From assembly GCF_964019385.1 (NCBI RefSeq), contig NC_088645.1:30052088-30116087 (forward strand): a stretch of DNA of 64,000 bases, in the 5' to 3' direction. This DNA is from Sycon ciliatum. Its lineage: Eukaryota > Porifera > Calcarea > Leucosolenida > Sycettidae. The notes below the pieces were generated by a model. It was not told the DNA's origin, did no database searches, and saw only the letters and a list, made by a program, of their open reading frames with translations. Each line of letters opens with the position of its first letter. Within the stretch, counting starts at the first letter, position 1. The translations under genes and the position numbers were made by a program. Below are positions 63,919 to 64,000 of this stretch, in pieces.

Positions 63919-64000
63919 ATTCCCGTAGCTATGCAGAAGACGTTACTTCAGTAACGTCTGGCGCTAGCCAGGGTCCACACAGCTTTAATTCCCGTAGCTA
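63919..64000. mobile_element. Short hairpin repeat, tandem start at window edge
   Basis: TTCCCGTAGCTATGCAGAAG, the palindrome AGACGTTACTTCAGTAACGT, GGCGCTAGCCAGGGTCCACA and CAGCTTT; the next TTCCCGTAGCTA begins again 66 bp later at the window end. Same repeat as 40430-40491. Confidence 0.6.

Overview
This window looks like repeat-dominated nuclear DNA of an invertebrate animal. The evidence is spliced coding pieces with GT-AG introns, long CA/GT microsatellites, minisatellites, Penelope-like elements with a GIY-YIG endonuclease, several non-LTR retrotransposons (LINEs), a Ty3/gypsy element, and cut-and-paste elements of the Harbinger, hAT, pogo/Tigger and piggyBac types. There are no bacterial operons, no rRNA and no CRISPR array. 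A sponge, cnidarian or lophotrochozoan is plausible; the sequence alone does not fix the phylum. Only three or four stretches look like non-transposon coding sequence, and all are short, partial or frameshifted.

Layout. 1-2.7 kb: a decayed minus-strand LINE whose ORF1 is split by two inverted Harbinger-type MITEs. 3.2-5.05 kb: a minus-strand Penelope-like fragment, followed by a 240-bp CA tract and an unknown Cys-rich ORF (6.3-7.1 kb). 7.7-12.4 kb: a second Penelope 3' end meeting a nearly full-length minus-strand LINE 3'-to-3' at a TTA tract. 12.5-20.3 kb: MITEs, a spliced CXC-domain gene fragment (13.56-14.37 kb), a pogo/Tigger derivative and pieces of a gypsy derivative. 21-25 kb: tandem repeats, mainly a 53-bp minisatellite split by a head-to-head pair of Penelope 3' ends. 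25-29.8 kb: tandem duplications and a candidate multi-exon gene with a duplicated exon (26.6-27.7 kb).

30.4-54.4 kb reads as one head-to-tail chain of gypsy units in minus orientation. It was opened by later insertions: a giant palindrome (30949-41188) with a LINE near its centre, a hAT MITE, a 5'-truncated LINE (45.5-48.4 kb), and about 5 kb containing a LINE of another type (48.6-52.4 kb). Removing the insertions brings matching unit sequence together at each junction, which gives a relative order of events.

54.4-64 kb: two members of a TA-flanked MITE family, a threefold 190-bp repeat, a piggyBac derivative between TTAA sites, a TIR element carrying 103-bp repeats, a recent 487-bp tandem duplication that captured part of a MITE, and GT microsatellites.

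The parts do not form a pathway. They interact as a nested history: three LINEs share a 3' hairpin plus TAA tail, Penelope 3' ends sit at the same kind of tract, and several unrelated MITE families carry arrays of short palindromic motifs. The most unusual object is the palindrome: two roughly 3-kb inverted-repeat units fused end to end and inserted at a 2-bp AT duplication in the gypsy chain. All calls come from reading the sequence by eye; borders are mostly good to a few bases where terminal repeats are visible and to tens of bases elsewhere.
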